Of a stretch of 64,000 bases of DNA, positions 32,532 through 44,551 are shown piece after piece (positions within the stretch are counted from its first letter, which is position 1; each line of letters opens with the position of its first letter). The notes under the pieces were generated by a model. That model was not told the DNA's origin. It did not search any database and was given only the letters and a program-made list of their open reading frames with translations. A program made the translations under genes and the position numbers. This DNA comes from Amanita rubescens (taxonomy: Eukaryota; Basidiomycota; Agaricomycetes; Agaricales; Amanitaceae). The stretch covers positions 62,001-126,000 of the forward strand of contig WION01000067.1 in NCBI GenBank assembly GCA_015039365.1. Direction: 5' to 3'.

Positions 32532-34405
32532 ATGACAAGCGCTACACAGACGACCCATCTCAAATCCCCATCCTCGTCATTTAGACCCCCAAAGCTACCG
32601 AGGAGCTTATCGGCATCCTCGCTCAAGAACCGTCTGTCCAAACTTGCGGCTACACCTTTGCCAAGCGTCACAAAGCCAGTAGCCGCCCTCCATGCGAATG
32701 TCAAGTACGTACTTGTAATGTCTTTTCAGACTGCCCCGCCGATGACCCCGTTCTAACGTAGCTTCGTCCCCGCCAAGATACCCAGGAAGCGGCGGTTGCA
32801 GATGCTGGCTGTAGCGATATGGTCAGTTATGATTGTTATCACTACGGTCACATTCCTACTGCTCTGGTACGTCGTTCCGTGCCGGTGTGCAATAGCGACG
32901 AAGAGGAGCTGACGCTGGCTTGCAGTTCCTTCCCTCCGCTTTGGCCATTTCTCGCCCTATATCTCGCATGGGTCTACATCGACAAAGCTCCGGAACACGG
33001 AGGTAGACGTAGCGAATGGTTTCGGTCCTCCATCTTTTGGGGATACTTTGCGGACTACTACCCTGCGTCGTGGGTTTTCCTATTACTTCTTCTCTCGCTT
33101 ACTGATTACATGCGCATGTAGCTTCCTAAAGGTAAGTGTTTCGATGCTCGGGGAAAGCTGATGAAGTTGACGGATATATGCGCGTCATCTGTAGGAGGCA
33201 GACTTGCCACCAGATAGGCCATACGTGTTTGGCTATCACCCGCACGGTATGGCTGCCTCTTCTATAAGCATTCTTTGTATAACAAAGGGTTTTTCACAAA
33301 GCCAGGTATTATCGGGATGTGAGTTCATTGCAATGGTGATCAATGATATGCATTCTCACGAAACCAGGGGTGCATTGGCAACGTTCGCAACGGAAGGTGC
33401 GTCACTCCCGGTACCGAATAAATCCAAATGTCCCACCGAACAGTATACAGCGACCGGATTCTCAGAAGCGTTCCCTGGGATCAGGCCACACCTGCTAACG
33501 CTTGCGACCAACTTCAAAACGCCGTTCTACCGCGACGTTCTATTAGCGCTTGGGATATGTAGCGTCAGCCGGGAGTCGTGCTCTAATATTTTGAAAAAGG
33601 GGCCTGGGTCGGCGATCGCCATCGTTATTGGGGGTGCAGCTGAAAGTCTGAGCGCACATCCCGGAACAGCAGATTTAACGCTGAAAAAAAGGTTTGTGAT
33701 GAGAGTAACTTGGTCGGGGAATCTGATCCGATGCGTTACATAGACTGGGATTCATAAAAATTGCCATACAACATGGGTAAGGGTTTAATGTGTTTAATGT
33801 GACTTGTATCGATATGATTTCCAGGGCCGATCTTGTACCCGTTTTCTCTTTTGGCGAGAATGACGTGAGTAGCCAAAGGTGAAGTGTTAGTGGCCAGTTT
33901 TTGACAATACGGCGTACATAGATATATCAGCAGATGGCCAATGAGAAGGGGACAACGGTATACGTGCTTCAGCGCAAATTCCAATCAATCTTTGGGTTCA
34001 CGTTGCCACTATTCCATGGTCGAGGACTACTCAACTGTGAGTCTTGTGGTCACCTCTCTGTTTTTGTAAAGCATATAACTTCGATGATTATAGATAACCT
34101 TGGACTTATGCCATACCGTCGTAGAATTGTCGCAGTCAGTAAGTATACATGCCTTCATCACGCCTGTATGACCGTAATCATCGTGTTTTTCCAGTTGGTA
34201 AACCAATCCCGGTTGAGAAATGCGAGAAACCGAGCTTGGAAGAGGTGAAAAGAGTGCAGGCGAAATATATCGCCGAACTTACTCGGTATGTACCTGACTT
34301 TTCGGTTGTTTCCAAGTTGCTCAAGTCCGTCGTTGTAGCATATGGAATGCCTACAAAGACGAGTTTGCGAAAGCAAGACTGCGCGAACTCAGCATTATCG
34401 ACTAG
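32532..34405 (+). CDS. DGA1: Diacylglycerol O-acyltransferase type 2 (DGAT2)
   Basis: The gene is a mosaic of about a dozen exons that join in frame. Protein landmarks in order: a Ser/Pro-rich N-terminus, a hydrophobic region (MLAVAIWSVMIVITTVTFLL), WVYIDKAPEHGGRRSEWFR, YVFGYHPHGIIGMGALATFA (HPHG is the signature of the family's active site), TGFSEAFPGIRPHLLTL, NFKTPFYRDVLLALGICSVS, GPGSAIAIVIGGAAESL, LGFIKIAIQHGADLVPVFSF and FHGRGLLN. It ends KARLRELSIID at 34405. The enzyme makes triacylglycerol from diacylglycerol and acyl-CoA at the ER and lipid droplets. The HPHG region is split by a 13-nt exon (33306-33318) between introns 33247-33305 and 33319-33367; skipping it breaks the frame. Confidence 0.93.
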
Positions 34406-34707
34406 CTCCGACCTGCATGAATATTCGTTGAATCATGCATTTGCCGTCATTCATTTATTCCTCTGTACGATATTGAAACCCCCTTTACCGCCTTAATAGA
34501 GCTTCCACCGCATTCCTTACGCTTATGTCTCTCTCATAGATCACTATTCTTGGGAAACCGTTACATTATGCTTTCTTTCCTCACTGGAACACAATGCCAT
34601 TCTGCAGCTTTGGAGCACTGCTATGGCAATACACAACCGAATAGAGCTATTAATTGGCATCCATACATAATTGCAATATATGACACATCCATTGCATTAC
34701 CGGATGG
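34406..34707. other. Convergent intergenic region
   Basis: It lies between the 3' ends of DGAT2 (plus) and the lipase gene (minus). No gene is supported. Confidence 0.45.
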
Positions 34708-36086
34708 TCAACAGCCCATCAGAATACCGTCGTAAGGACCTTTTTCAGTGCGACGCGCATTCATTTATTCGTTCCTCGGCGTTAAACATATGAACACGTA
34801 CCGCTATGGTCGTCGATAATTCCATCTAATATATTGGCAACATAGCCAATAGTACAATTCGCGTTTGTGTTATCTTCCCCAGCACATTGTACCCACTGAA
34901 GATCGTCTAAAATGTGGAGTTCCACGTTGGGTTGGTGAAACCCGAGAAAGCGACCAGGTAAAACCGGGATGAGGTCATGCCTGTGTGCATACTGGGTTTC
35001 TGCAAAAACACAAGTTGATGTGGATAGATACCTGTTGTTGATACGAGTGTTGCCGCCGTGGAGATTGAGGTAGTCCACGAAGGCTTGGTTCCCGACCCGA
35101 GGCATGCCGTAAGTAACGGTGTGGATAGTTATGCTTGACGGAAGCCATAACCTGAAATGCACAGACGCGATGAGTGCCAGAGCTCCACCTACGGTCCAAA
35201 AAAAAAATTGTTCGAGATGCATATCAAAGAAAAATGTCGCTTACCGAGGGAGTGTCCGACGGCTACGACGGTACCGTAACCCGATCGCTTGATGGCGGTA
35301 TTAACCGCTGCAAGCACGGCGTTTGCGGACCTAGCGGCAAATTAAACAAAAAACGTACCGCTGTCGATCAAAAAGTCTAACAATGATTGAATCATCCTAC
35401 ATACTTGGCATGTGCTTTTTTGAACCCGTCGTGGACCTCGAGGGTCGAGTTTAGGCCAGGGAAGAGGGTAGTGCTTAACGGCTCTAATATAAACTGCGCG
35501 TCCGTGACGAGGGGGCGACTGCATATTGGAGTCAGTCGCACTACGGGGCAAGTCTGCCTCAAATGTCATCCTCACATATTGTTCACATCTGTGCCCTGTC
35601 ATGCGTGTCAGCCAACTCTTATAGAATACAGCCAAGGCACACATGGCATACTTCGTACGCAACAATGACTTGCTGTTGTGCAAGTTTAGCTCGTGATTCG
35701 ACACAGGAGAACACAGACGATTTACCGAAAGCGACGTATCGTACCCGACGTACCAAAACTGTGTCGACGAGCCATCCCCACCAGACGCGACAGGAACAAA
35801 GCCAGGTCGAGCATCACATTTCGCTAGTATGCAGTTTCATGCATCAGTTTCCGCGTGAGTATGTGAGCCTCGTACTTACTTACGGCCACAGTTCCAAGCT
35901 ATCGTCTGAGCGGGATTACACCAAGCGACAGCAGCAAAGTAGGTATATGGCTTGTAGGATGACTACCCGTACAGAGGAGAGAGTTTCAACTGTTTCCTGA
36001 GGGTGCTCAAGGATTGGCCAACTGACGGTGCCTAGGCTGAGGGCGAATACGAGCAGACCACAGGTGAGCATCGTCCTGGGCCTCAT
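34708..36086 (-). CDS. Secreted class 3 lipase (copy 1)
   Basis: The ATG at 36086 begins a signal peptide (MRPRTMLTCGLLVFALSLG). Many short introns follow. Exons read AKCDARPGFVPVASGGDGSS, VTDAQFILEPLSTTLFPGLN, STLEVHDGFKKAHAK, VNTAIKRSGYGTVVAVGHSL then GGALALIASVHFRL. GHSLG carries the nucleophilic serine of the alpha/beta hydrolase triad. The aspartate is in RHDLIPVLPGRFLGFHQPN and the histidine in IDDHSGPYDGI, the last part being spliced from a small exon ending at 34708. The family hydrolyses ester bonds of lipids outside the cell. A second copy lies just upstream on the same strand. Some exon junctions near 35560-35700 are uncertain. Confidence 0.85.
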
Positions 36087-36503
36087 TTTCTGAGAGAATG
36101 GGATATGCCTAGGGGGGAGAACCAAGGGAGAGCGGCCATAAATCAAGGTCAGAAGTGGGGACTGGTTAGCGTAAGCGTCGAGGATTGACAAAGGCACTTC
36201 CAACTGGGTGTCAAGAATGAAAGGCGGCACGGTCTTGGCATTGGACCATATGCACTCTAGAGCGTTCACACATGGTCAAGGACCGTAAACGATATGCGGC
36301 GTTGATAACGATCAACGTAAAGTAGGCAATTTTGAAGCGAACGACACATGCTTCTCCATGCGAGGAAGATGACTGACCATAATAATAGAATCTCAATGAC
36401 TTGGCAATGGTTGCGAATTACGCCCCCTCGGATCATCTGAGATCATGTGTATCATTATCCAATCGTAAGTGTTATTATAACACATTTTCATGTGACATGA
36501 ACT
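36087..36503. other. Intergenic region between the two lipase genes
   Basis: No separate gene is supported. It holds the promoter of lipase copy 1 and the 3' end of copy 2. The minus-strand frame that spans its left part is an upstream extension of the copy 1 signal-peptide exon. Confidence 0.45.
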
Positions 36504-37841
36504 TTAGCAGCCTATGTTAATGCCATTGTAAGGACCGAAATGGTCATTTACATGGGCCTCGAGCATGCTCGGAACATCGCCCACTATGCACAGGGTACTC
36601 GGATTGTCGTGGCCTAGCAACAGTTGAATACTGTGACAGCTATTCGGCACTTGTTACGAATCTCACCTGGGCAAGACTCCCAAGATCCGCTCTCAGTGAT
36701 ATGAACTTCTCCAGCGGGATGTCGGTATCCCAAGAGACGTCCTAATAAAGAATGAATGTCACCTCTTCTCACAAAGTATAGCCCATACCAGGCACGATTG
36801 GTACAGGATCTTTCCTAAACATTCGTCAGTCATCAAGGTGGCTCATGCCGTGCAGATGCGCTCACTTGTTGTTGATGTGCGTCAAGTGGAGTTGTGCATC
36901 AACGTAGTCGGCAAAATGCTGATTTCCAACCTGCATCCAGCGTCACCACTTTATCACCACGCTTATTGAATCAGCCAGACTTACGCGGGGCATTCCATAG
37001 CCTACTGTTGTGAATGTGACACCAGGAAGGTGAAGGGGCAAGTAAACACTATCAAGAAGAGCAATGGCAGCACCTACAAATCGGCGATTAAACCATTTTT
37101 CACTCAACAAGATATTACGTACCCAAAGAGTGTCCAACGACCGAGACTTTACTGGCTCCATAGGTTGATAGGGCACTTTTGACAGCTGACAAAACTTGCG
37201 TCGCAGTCCTGACATCGTTGGTTTACGTCCTTAACTGAAGAAGGAAAAGAGAACGCACTTGGCCTGCTCATTGGCAAAGCCACTGTGAACCTGCACAGAA
37301 GAGGGCACTCCGGGGAACAGGGCAGTATTCAATTTCTTTGGGAAGACATCTACGTCAGTGGCAATCGCCTTGCTAAAGTTGTTCGGTAAGGAGAAGAATG
37401 ATCTGATAATGTTTGGCCAACTAACATTTTGTATGGGTTGGTACCTTGATGAGCGACAATTACAGAGCTCAACGATGGAGAATACCCAACAAACCCTACA
37501 GCACTGTTAGAATTTGGATGTCAAAGTAAAAAAGATGCCTGACAGAATTGGACGTCAGCTCCATCCCCACCCGATGCGACCGGGATGAAATCAGGAGTAG
37601 CTCGGCAGTTGGCTTTTCAGGAGAACATCAGAACGCAATTTTTCGAGAGCACTGCGCAAATACCTCCGCAACTCCACGAGATAGTCGCAGCTGGAGGGCA
37701 GTATGCTGCACTGGCAAAGTACGTGTATGGAGTGAAAGTAGAAATTTGGGAAGAGAGAGGCGTAATGCTCGGTCTTGGGCCAAGGAAAGCACCTTGAATA
37801 GAAAAGACACGGGCGAGAGCAGTGAAGTTGAGGAGTGGCAT
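36504..37841 (-). CDS. Class 3 lipase (copy 2)
   Basis: It has the same family and orientation as copy 1. Exons read MPLLNFTALARVFSIQG, FTPYTYFASAAYCPPAA, IPVASGGDGADVQF, VGYSPSLSSVIVAHQG, ALFPGVPSSVQVHSGFANEQ, STYGASKVSVVGHSLG (nucleophile serine), AAIALLDSVYLPLHLPGVTF, TTVGYGMPRV, DPVPIVPGRLLGYRHPAGEV and AHVNDHFGPYNGINIG-C-stop at 36504. The Ser-Asp-His triad is complete. The N-terminal signal peptide is weak at this ATG, so a different first exon is possible. Exon positions parallel copy 1, which supports tandem duplication. Confidence 0.8.
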
Positions 37842-38470
37842 GCGTGCGATAAGCTGGTTATTCAGAACTGTCTGCGTTCCAGTTCAACAACCAGCAGACG
37901 CCATGGTGCATCATTATATACGATACGATGTCAGAATTCTGACAATAGAATTCAAGACGGAGGACGGCGATTTCGTAGGCAGTGTGGGCGTCCCGACTTC
38001 CAACATGACTGGATTGAAGATGGGAACTTGATAATCATCTACTATGACCGCAATATGAAAGCCTTGAGGTCCTCGGAGGTTTCCGATTACCGCCGTTGCA
38101 GAAGTTTAGACATGGTAAAGAAGAGTCGTGACACCTGTTGACATTAGGCGCAAAACGAATTAAAGAACGTTCGTATGTCTGCCACCAGTGCTAGTGAAGG
38201 CGGGAGCGGTTCTGTTCAAGGCTTGGGTGGCAATCTACGTGACTGTGACCAACCGCTAACCTTGTATTCATCCAACACCGTGCCGACTCGCAATTTCTTC
38301 ATACTCCGTTCGTACATGACGAACTATAAGAGATCCGGACTTCAGAAGGGCCGCTGATGGAGATTGAGTCTTGATAAACAAATTAGCAGTTACCCGCGCA
38401 AAAAGATCCCCCCGCCATCCACAGCAAATCTCACAAATCATTCACACCATGTAACCTTTTCTCCGATTTC

Positions 38471-39356
38471 GACTCAATAGAAGACGTCGAGACGTACATA
38501 CCTGGAGGATTACACCGCAAAACAAACTGCCATGGCAGTGGAGTTCATGCATTCCAACAGGTTCGTCACCGATTCACATTCACGTCAAAATGTTCTAGCG
38601 TTTGACAGCTTCTCTACTCAGATCTGATGGCAAGCAATATCCTTTTCCAAGTTGCCGATCAGGCCCGCAGATGGCTGGACAGCGAAATCAGCCCGAGCCG
38701 CAGACAGAAGCGGTCGAAACTCTCGACGGCTCTACCCCAGGTCTGCAAGCGCCCCGAGAGGTTGTTGGGCCCGTTAACACTACCGTTCATTCTTTCCAGT
38801 TCCTTCTTGGAGGAAAACGTCATTGTCGTCGACTTTGGTCAATCTTTCGACGTGAACCCCCCACCGAAGGATTACAAAGCAGCCACAATTACTTCTCGCC
38901 GGAAAGTCGTTTTGACGACGTTGTCACTGCCGCTTCTGACATCTGGGAGTTGGCATGCGCAATTTTTGAGATTCGTGCAGGGCGCCCACTCTTCAGTACA
39001 TTTATGCTTTCCCAATCCATTATTTTATGTGAAACCGTTTTGACGTTAGGTAAGCTCCCAGAGCATTGAGGGAACACATTCGAGGGGCGTGATGAGTGGT
39101 TTGAGGAAAATGGCGAACCAAAGCCACCGAATGAAAAGATCTCCATCGCCAGCGGCTTGAGAGGATCGGAGCCGAAGATGCGCCTCCGATGGGTGATGGC
39201 GGCCCCGTGATTGAGCCTGTCGGGATGCGGCTCAAAGAGGAAGAGATTGTGCTTTTAAGCGATCTCTCGGAAAAGATGCTCAAGTATCGTCCAGAGGAAA
39301 GGATTGCTATACAAGAGGTAGTACAACATCCATGGTTCGAATACGCTTCGGCATAG
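38471..39356 (+). pseudogene. SRPK-like protein kinase remnant lacking the N-lobe
   Basis: The opening SIEDVETYIPGGLHR matches the short leader of fungal SRPK-like kinases (Y-x-PGG-x-H). It then jumps directly to AMAVEFMHSNR, so the entire ATP-binding lobe is missing. LMASNILFQV (catalytic-loop region without its HGD), VIVVDFGQSFDVNPPPKDY (the DFG motif), FSPESRFDDVVTAASDIWEL and GRDEWFEENGEPKPPNEK follow, but in changing frames: a shift near 38890 and a stop at about 39067-39069. The end reads RPEERIAIQEVVQHPWFEYA. It cannot encode a working kinase. Confidence 0.75.
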
Positions 39357-39884
39357 TACATTAGGGATTCCTAATGGGACAACTAATTTGATTTATTCCG
39401 AGCCGTGTTTCCCGGGCCCGGAAGCAGAGGTGACCGGTGGCCGTCCAACGACTTCTAATTTATCAGCGTCATGGTCAAACCCGGTTACCCAAGTCAAAGA
39501 GAATGCCAAATCAGGTTTCTTCCAAGTCTCGTGTGGAACTGGAAGTTGAACGTTGAACATCCGGGGGATTTCGGCATAGGTCCGCCCATCATATTTAATT
39601 TATAGCCTTCCCGTAGGACGAAATCTCGAACAATCCAATATGTATTGCCAGTGTGCCACTAACTTCATGCTTATCACCGGCTCGCATCCTTTTTCGACAG
39701 TTCTCCGTGAGCTGGAACACAGGTGAGCAGATGAATAGATACGATCGATACAGATATATGGGTCATTACAGAATTCTAGGTACAGAGTCCAGCTTGGAGT
39801 ACACGTACTGGTGAAGGAATGGAACAGCTGGCTCGTTGGATAATATACAGTAGATGACGACAGTAGGGCAATGTCGCTTGCAAG
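39357..39884. other. No recognised gene
   Basis: This stretch lies between the kinase remnant and the 3' end of the first 7-TM gene. Nothing is supported here. Confidence 0.4.
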
Positions 39885-40976
39885 TTATTTTTCGGTTGTC
39901 CATGGATTCGCTTCGATGCCGACGCCCGAATATCCTGTAGGTGATTCTTCCATCCCCACTGTCACGGTCGTCAACACTGGCGCATCCCTCGAATCTTTCT
40001 CTCGCCATCGTGACCCCACCACCCATATTGTGGCCATAAGTACCCCAATGATCTCCACGTAGACGTTCACGGTAAATATCATAGCCAGAACCGCAAAGTC
40101 CTTCGACATCCAAATCACCACCAACTGTGCGATGCTCAGCATCACTGGAATAACAAAGTTAGAAATTGCGATCCAGAACAGCGCCTCAAGGGCCGAACCT
40201 GACCAAATTGGGTCAGTAGGCCGATATAAAAGAAATGCACTCACTCCATCCCCGCACTGTGGACCTGAATGCCCTGACCTCGTTCAGCTTCGCTAGAAAC
40301 AGCACTGACGTGCTCGTATTGTCCACAACCTGCAAGGGAAACTCGACTGTGTAATTTGGGAACCTCGTGCTGCATAATTCCTGTACCCTGGATAATATCT
40401 GCTCTCCAGTCCTCAACTCGTCGTAGAAAGACACCAAATATACGATCAAATTTGCCAGTCTAGCGAGTTTCAGCAATGTAATGGGTATAAAAATAGCAAG
40501 GAATTTTTTCAGAGGCGTCGTGCGGAAAGGGTATACAGCCAGCAATCGCATGAGGAGTATGGATTCCACCAGGAGAGGCGAACAGCCGATGAGGATGTTG
40601 TAACCAAGGTATAGTGGTATGTTCGGGTCTTGCAGAGGATTGAGCAACTCTGATAACTAATACCTCATTAAAAAGTGCGGAGAGAGCCATTCCAGAAACT
40701 TACAAGCAGCGCTATAGCGACCCCACCCAATATTAGCCCAATCATGATTGAGCCCACGTTCGCAATGAATATAGGCTTCCTCCTTGTTTCTCTAGTTGAA
40801 GAGAACAACAGCAGGACAAAAAGCGGAATCAACATTGCCGAGAAGATGCAAGTCAAAATCAGCAATTGGTACAATGGCTTGAACGACGTGACGAGCATAT
40901 TGATGATCTCTCCCGGCGGGCTTGATGGGTCGACTCTCGCATAGATGGAAGTGGTGTAACGGGATATCCGTGCCAT
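39885..40976 (-). CDS. Seven-transmembrane protein, array member 1
   Basis: Three exons on the minus strand start at ATG 40976. TM1 is YQLLILTCIFSAMLIPLFV, TM2 contains ANVGSIMIGLILGGVAIALL, TM3 YNILIGCSPLLVESILLMRL, TM4 FLAIFIPITLLKLARLANLI, TM5 is near TSVLFLAKLNEV, TM6 LEALFWIAISNFVIPVMLSI and TM7 VNVYVEIIGVLMATIWVVG. A Ser/Thr-rich cytoplasmic end stops at 39885. The acceptor of intron 1 is best placed at CAGAG before TTGCTCAATCC. Seven helices with a short N-terminus and a cytoplasmic tail fit a GPCR-like receptor, but no known receptor family is recognised. Two paralogues lie at 41825 and 53428. Confidence 0.75.
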
Positions 40977-41824
40977 CGGGCCAGACGATTAACGAGCTAA
41001 TCGTGAGCTAGGACCTGCGAAGGCGGAGGTTGGCGACAAGTTCATTCCGAGGCCCAGATTTATCTTTGACAGCAGAGTTGACATGCACGATCACGAGAAG
41101 CCTCACGCCTGCGACCACCCCTGAATGCCGCAATACTGGGTGTTGTCTTCGTACAAGTATAGTTGAATTCAATTCCTCCGGAGTGTCATACCATATCCAT
41201 GTCCGCTCAGGCACCCCCCGGACTTAACACCCTATAATATTAATGCGTCACGATAAGTTACCGACTAAGTTCCGGTTCGAAAGACGTTGAAGAATCTTTA
41301 ATACTGGCTGCTCAACACGTCAAAATAGGGAGCCACAACCCGGGTTAATGACACATCTACGCCGAAAATTGACGCGAAGAGTACGGACACGATACAAATA
41401 AACACACTACTTCAGGGGCTTTGGCGACCCTGCTACATGAAAACAGCACGTGCAAGTGATCCTGTAGCGAAAAAGTTCCAAATAAGTAGAGTGATACACG
41501 CTAATTGCGTCCGATTGAGTTTTTTTCTGAATTGATGTATACAAGTAAATCCCGGATATTACGGGGAGCACAGATGCAGGTTAACAGATGAGATACAGTA
41601 CACCAGCTTTTGAATATTCTAGATCAGAGTCCAGCTCAACTGATCAAATAAAAGAGGGAATAGTGGGCTCGCTGGGTAATGCACAGCAGAGGCGCGGCGA
41701 CTCTGGGTGACAAATGAATTCCTTGTGATGCGCCGCCTCCTTGACGAGTGCGGATGACTTCCGAAAAAGAATAGTTGTTTGAGGCTAGCGACTTGCTCCA
41801 AACAACGTCCTGACTTTTGAAAAG
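40977..41824. other. Intergenic region between 7-TM array members 1 and 2
   Basis: No gene is supported. The part next to member 1 (GATCACGAGAAGCC near 41090, and a TTGAATTCAATT word near 41163) has counterparts upstream of members 2 and 3, so promoter sequence was duplicated with the genes. Confidence 0.45.
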
Positions 41825-42942
41825 TCATTTTTCAGTTGTTTGGGGCTTCATGTCGTTATCGATGCTCGCATATCCCGTTGTTGATTCATCCATCTCCACT
41901 GTCACAGTCGTCAGCACCGGCACACTCCTCGAACTATTCTCCTCTCGCCGCCGTGACCCCACTGCCAAAATTGTTGCCAGAAGCACCCCGATGATCTCCA
42001 CGTAGATGTTCACTGTACATATCAGCGCCACGACCATAAAATCTCTTGACGTCCAAATCACCGCCAGCTGTATGACACTGAGAATCGCGGGGATGACGAA
42101 GTTAGATATTGTGATCCAGAAAAACGCCTGGAGGACTGAACCTGAGAGAATGGCAATCAGTAGACCAGGGAATACGGGGAAAAAAACACTTACTCCACCC
42201 ACGTACTCCTGATTTAAATGTCCTGACCTCGTTAAGCTTCATCAGAAACAGTACCGACACGCTCGCATTGTCAGCAACCTGCAAAAACCACTCGACCGTA
42301 TAATTTCGTAGCCTTGTCCTGCGCATATCTCGAAACCAAAATAATGTTTGGTTGTCGTCCTTTAACTCATTGTAAAGATACACCACGTATGTGACCACAC
42401 TTGCCAGACGAGCAAGTTTGATCAAAGTAATGGGCATAAATATAGCAAGGAATCTTCTGAGAGGCGTCGTGCGGAAGGGGTATATAGCCCATAATCGGAT
42501 GAGGAGTATCGATTCCACGAAGAGAGGTGAAAAACCAATGAGGATGTTATACATCAAGGTTAGCGGTATATTTGTAACTTGTAGCGGATTGAGCAACTCT
42601 GATTGCTTTGAACATATTATCAGAAAAAGTTGCGGGAGGACTGTTCCAGAGACCTACAATCAGCGCAATGCAGACTCCGGCCAATATTTGCCCTATCACG
42701 ATCGAGATCATGTTCGCGATAAATATTGGTTTCCTCCTTGTCTCTGCGTTCGAAGAGAACAACAGCAGGACAAAAAGTGGAATCAACATTGCCGAACAGA
42801 CGCATGTGACAATCAGTAATTGATACAATGGCTTGAATGACGAGACGATGATATTGATGATCTCTCCCGGCGGGCTTGACGGTGGGATTGTTGCATCGGT
42901 AGGGTCGATGTACCTGGGTGACAATGTCATACTACCAGACAA
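41825..42942 (-). CDS. Seven-transmembrane protein, array member 2
   Basis: It is a paralogue of member 1 with the same three-exon plan, from ATG 42942. Helices include YQLLIVTCVCSAMLIPLFVL, ANMISIVIGQILAGVCIALI, YNILIGFSPLFVESILLIRL, FLAIFMPITLIKLARLASVV, LQAFFWITISNFVIPAILSV and VNIYVEIIGVLLATILAVG. It shares the loop blocks ETRRKPIFIAN and AIYPFRTTPL with both paralogues. The tail has EMDESTTGYASIDNDMKPQT and a TGA stop at 41825. The KDZ element begins about 0.5 kb upstream of its start. Confidence 0.75.
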
Positions 42943-43453
42943 CTAACAGATGTTAGTGGACCGATGGCTCCAAAGAGGTGTCTGGCAACGAATTCGTTCT
43001 GGGCTTCCGAATTATATCTGAAAATACCTTAAGGACGATCAAGAGAAGCCCCTCCTTATCAACCCTGCGCAGTCAGTGTGGTACTTTCGCATCCCGAGAC
43101 TTCTCAAAATAGCATTAAAGCAAAGAATTATTGCCCCCGCGCCGAAAAAAAAGTATATCAAGGAGTTAGCGTCCACTGATGTAGTTGAATTAAATTGGGG
43201 AGCGGCAATCGGCATCCAACCTTTCACCTCTGGCGCCATCCTTGCTATTCCAGTATTCATGCATTAACATCCATGCCGAATTCATAATTATCTCCAAGTT
43301 GGAGAATCCCAGCCATGGCTTGACGTGAACATCGGTGCGGAAAGTAAGGATGTTTCGACTAGTTTAGGGCCATCAAGGGCGCGATCATATCACTTTACGT
43401 CGGAGAACCTACTATATTATTCAAGCATGGCTTGAGCGTAATGTTGGCCGCCA

Positions 43454-44314
43454 CCACCTGATCTACCCAGCTGTGACGACAAACTAGTGGGCAGGATCCG
43501 TAACGTCACGCCTACCGCTTTGCCAGCGTTCCACCACATTCCCTTACCCTCTGATATATCTCTCTGGAGCTCTTCGACTTGTTCGAAGAGCTCTTCACAC
43601 CCATTTCCTTTGCTCGTCATCGGCAACGCCTCACACGCAACGTTCCGACAGTTCCGTCATCATTCCTAAACTAGCTAGCATTCTGCTCGCTACGCTCTCC
43701 CGCACTTCCTATGTCTTCCGCATTGTTCTCACTGTCGTGCTCAAATGATCCGATGCCCTCATGGTTTCCTCGGCAAAAATTTCAACGTTTCTCACCATCA
43801 GCGCCCATTGACAGATATAAGCTACCCCTTGCCTCGTTCTGTTCATTCCCCACCTCCCTGACGCATACGACTCTGACGCTGCTTTGTCCCCTCCACGGCT
43901 ACCGCTATCTTTGCCCCCTCACTGCGCCCTTGTATCCCTGCCACTGTCGACATATCCCTTGCTTGCGGCGGCGGCAGCCATTCCATATCCACTGTTACTA
44001 CGGAAATGTTTGAGTACGTGACGAACGACTTTCCTATATTCGTTTCTGACTACCATTATCTAAAGGAAGCGAGGACAGGGTGTTCGTATCGCCGGTCCCG
44101 ATCATGATGGTGGTCAGCTGCCTCAGTCACAGGCGTCGATGTTAACGACGACGACGGAACTCATGCCGACGATGGGAAAACATGATTTATTCTGGGATTG
44201 CCAGCAATAACTCATTGCCGTCATCAATCTCGCTTAGCGCGTGCTACCGCTAGCGCTCCACTTGTTTGGTACGTACGACGCTTGACACTTTGGCTGAAAT
44301 TTTCACTTACGACA
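43454..44314 (+). repeat. Left inverted arm of the KDZ element
   Basis: It is the reverse complement of 51067-51934, with only scattered differences. It includes a perfect 11-bp hairpin (43567-43577 pairing with 43583-43593, GAGCTCTTCGA); the right arm carries a mismatch there. The short open frames inside it (for example 43711-44013) occur in both arms and are regarded as chance frames. Confidence 0.85.
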
Positions 44315-44551
44315 CATTTAGGTCCTTTTAAATCGCAACGCCTTGATTCGTTTATTCGCTACCCCTATGCTATCCTTTGTCTCCGTCATTCATTCCCTAA
44401 TCTCCTCATGTCCCTGATGATTAGTACGTCTTTCCAACCATGCTCCGTTCACATTAGGTTAATTCCCTATTTGTCCTTGCCCTTTAGCTGTTATAAATAT
44501 GCGTGATGCACCAGCCAGTCGCCAACCCCTCTTTTCTTGCAGAAAGCAACA

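Noticed and set aside
37548..38141. 197-codon plus-strand frame
   Set aside because: It lies antisense to the 5' exons of lipase copy 2, which have clear homology and splice sites.
43711..44013. 100-codon frame in the left arm of the KDZ element (mirrored at 51373-51678)
   Set aside because: It is present in both arms only because the arms are copies; composition is low complexity and no domain is seen.
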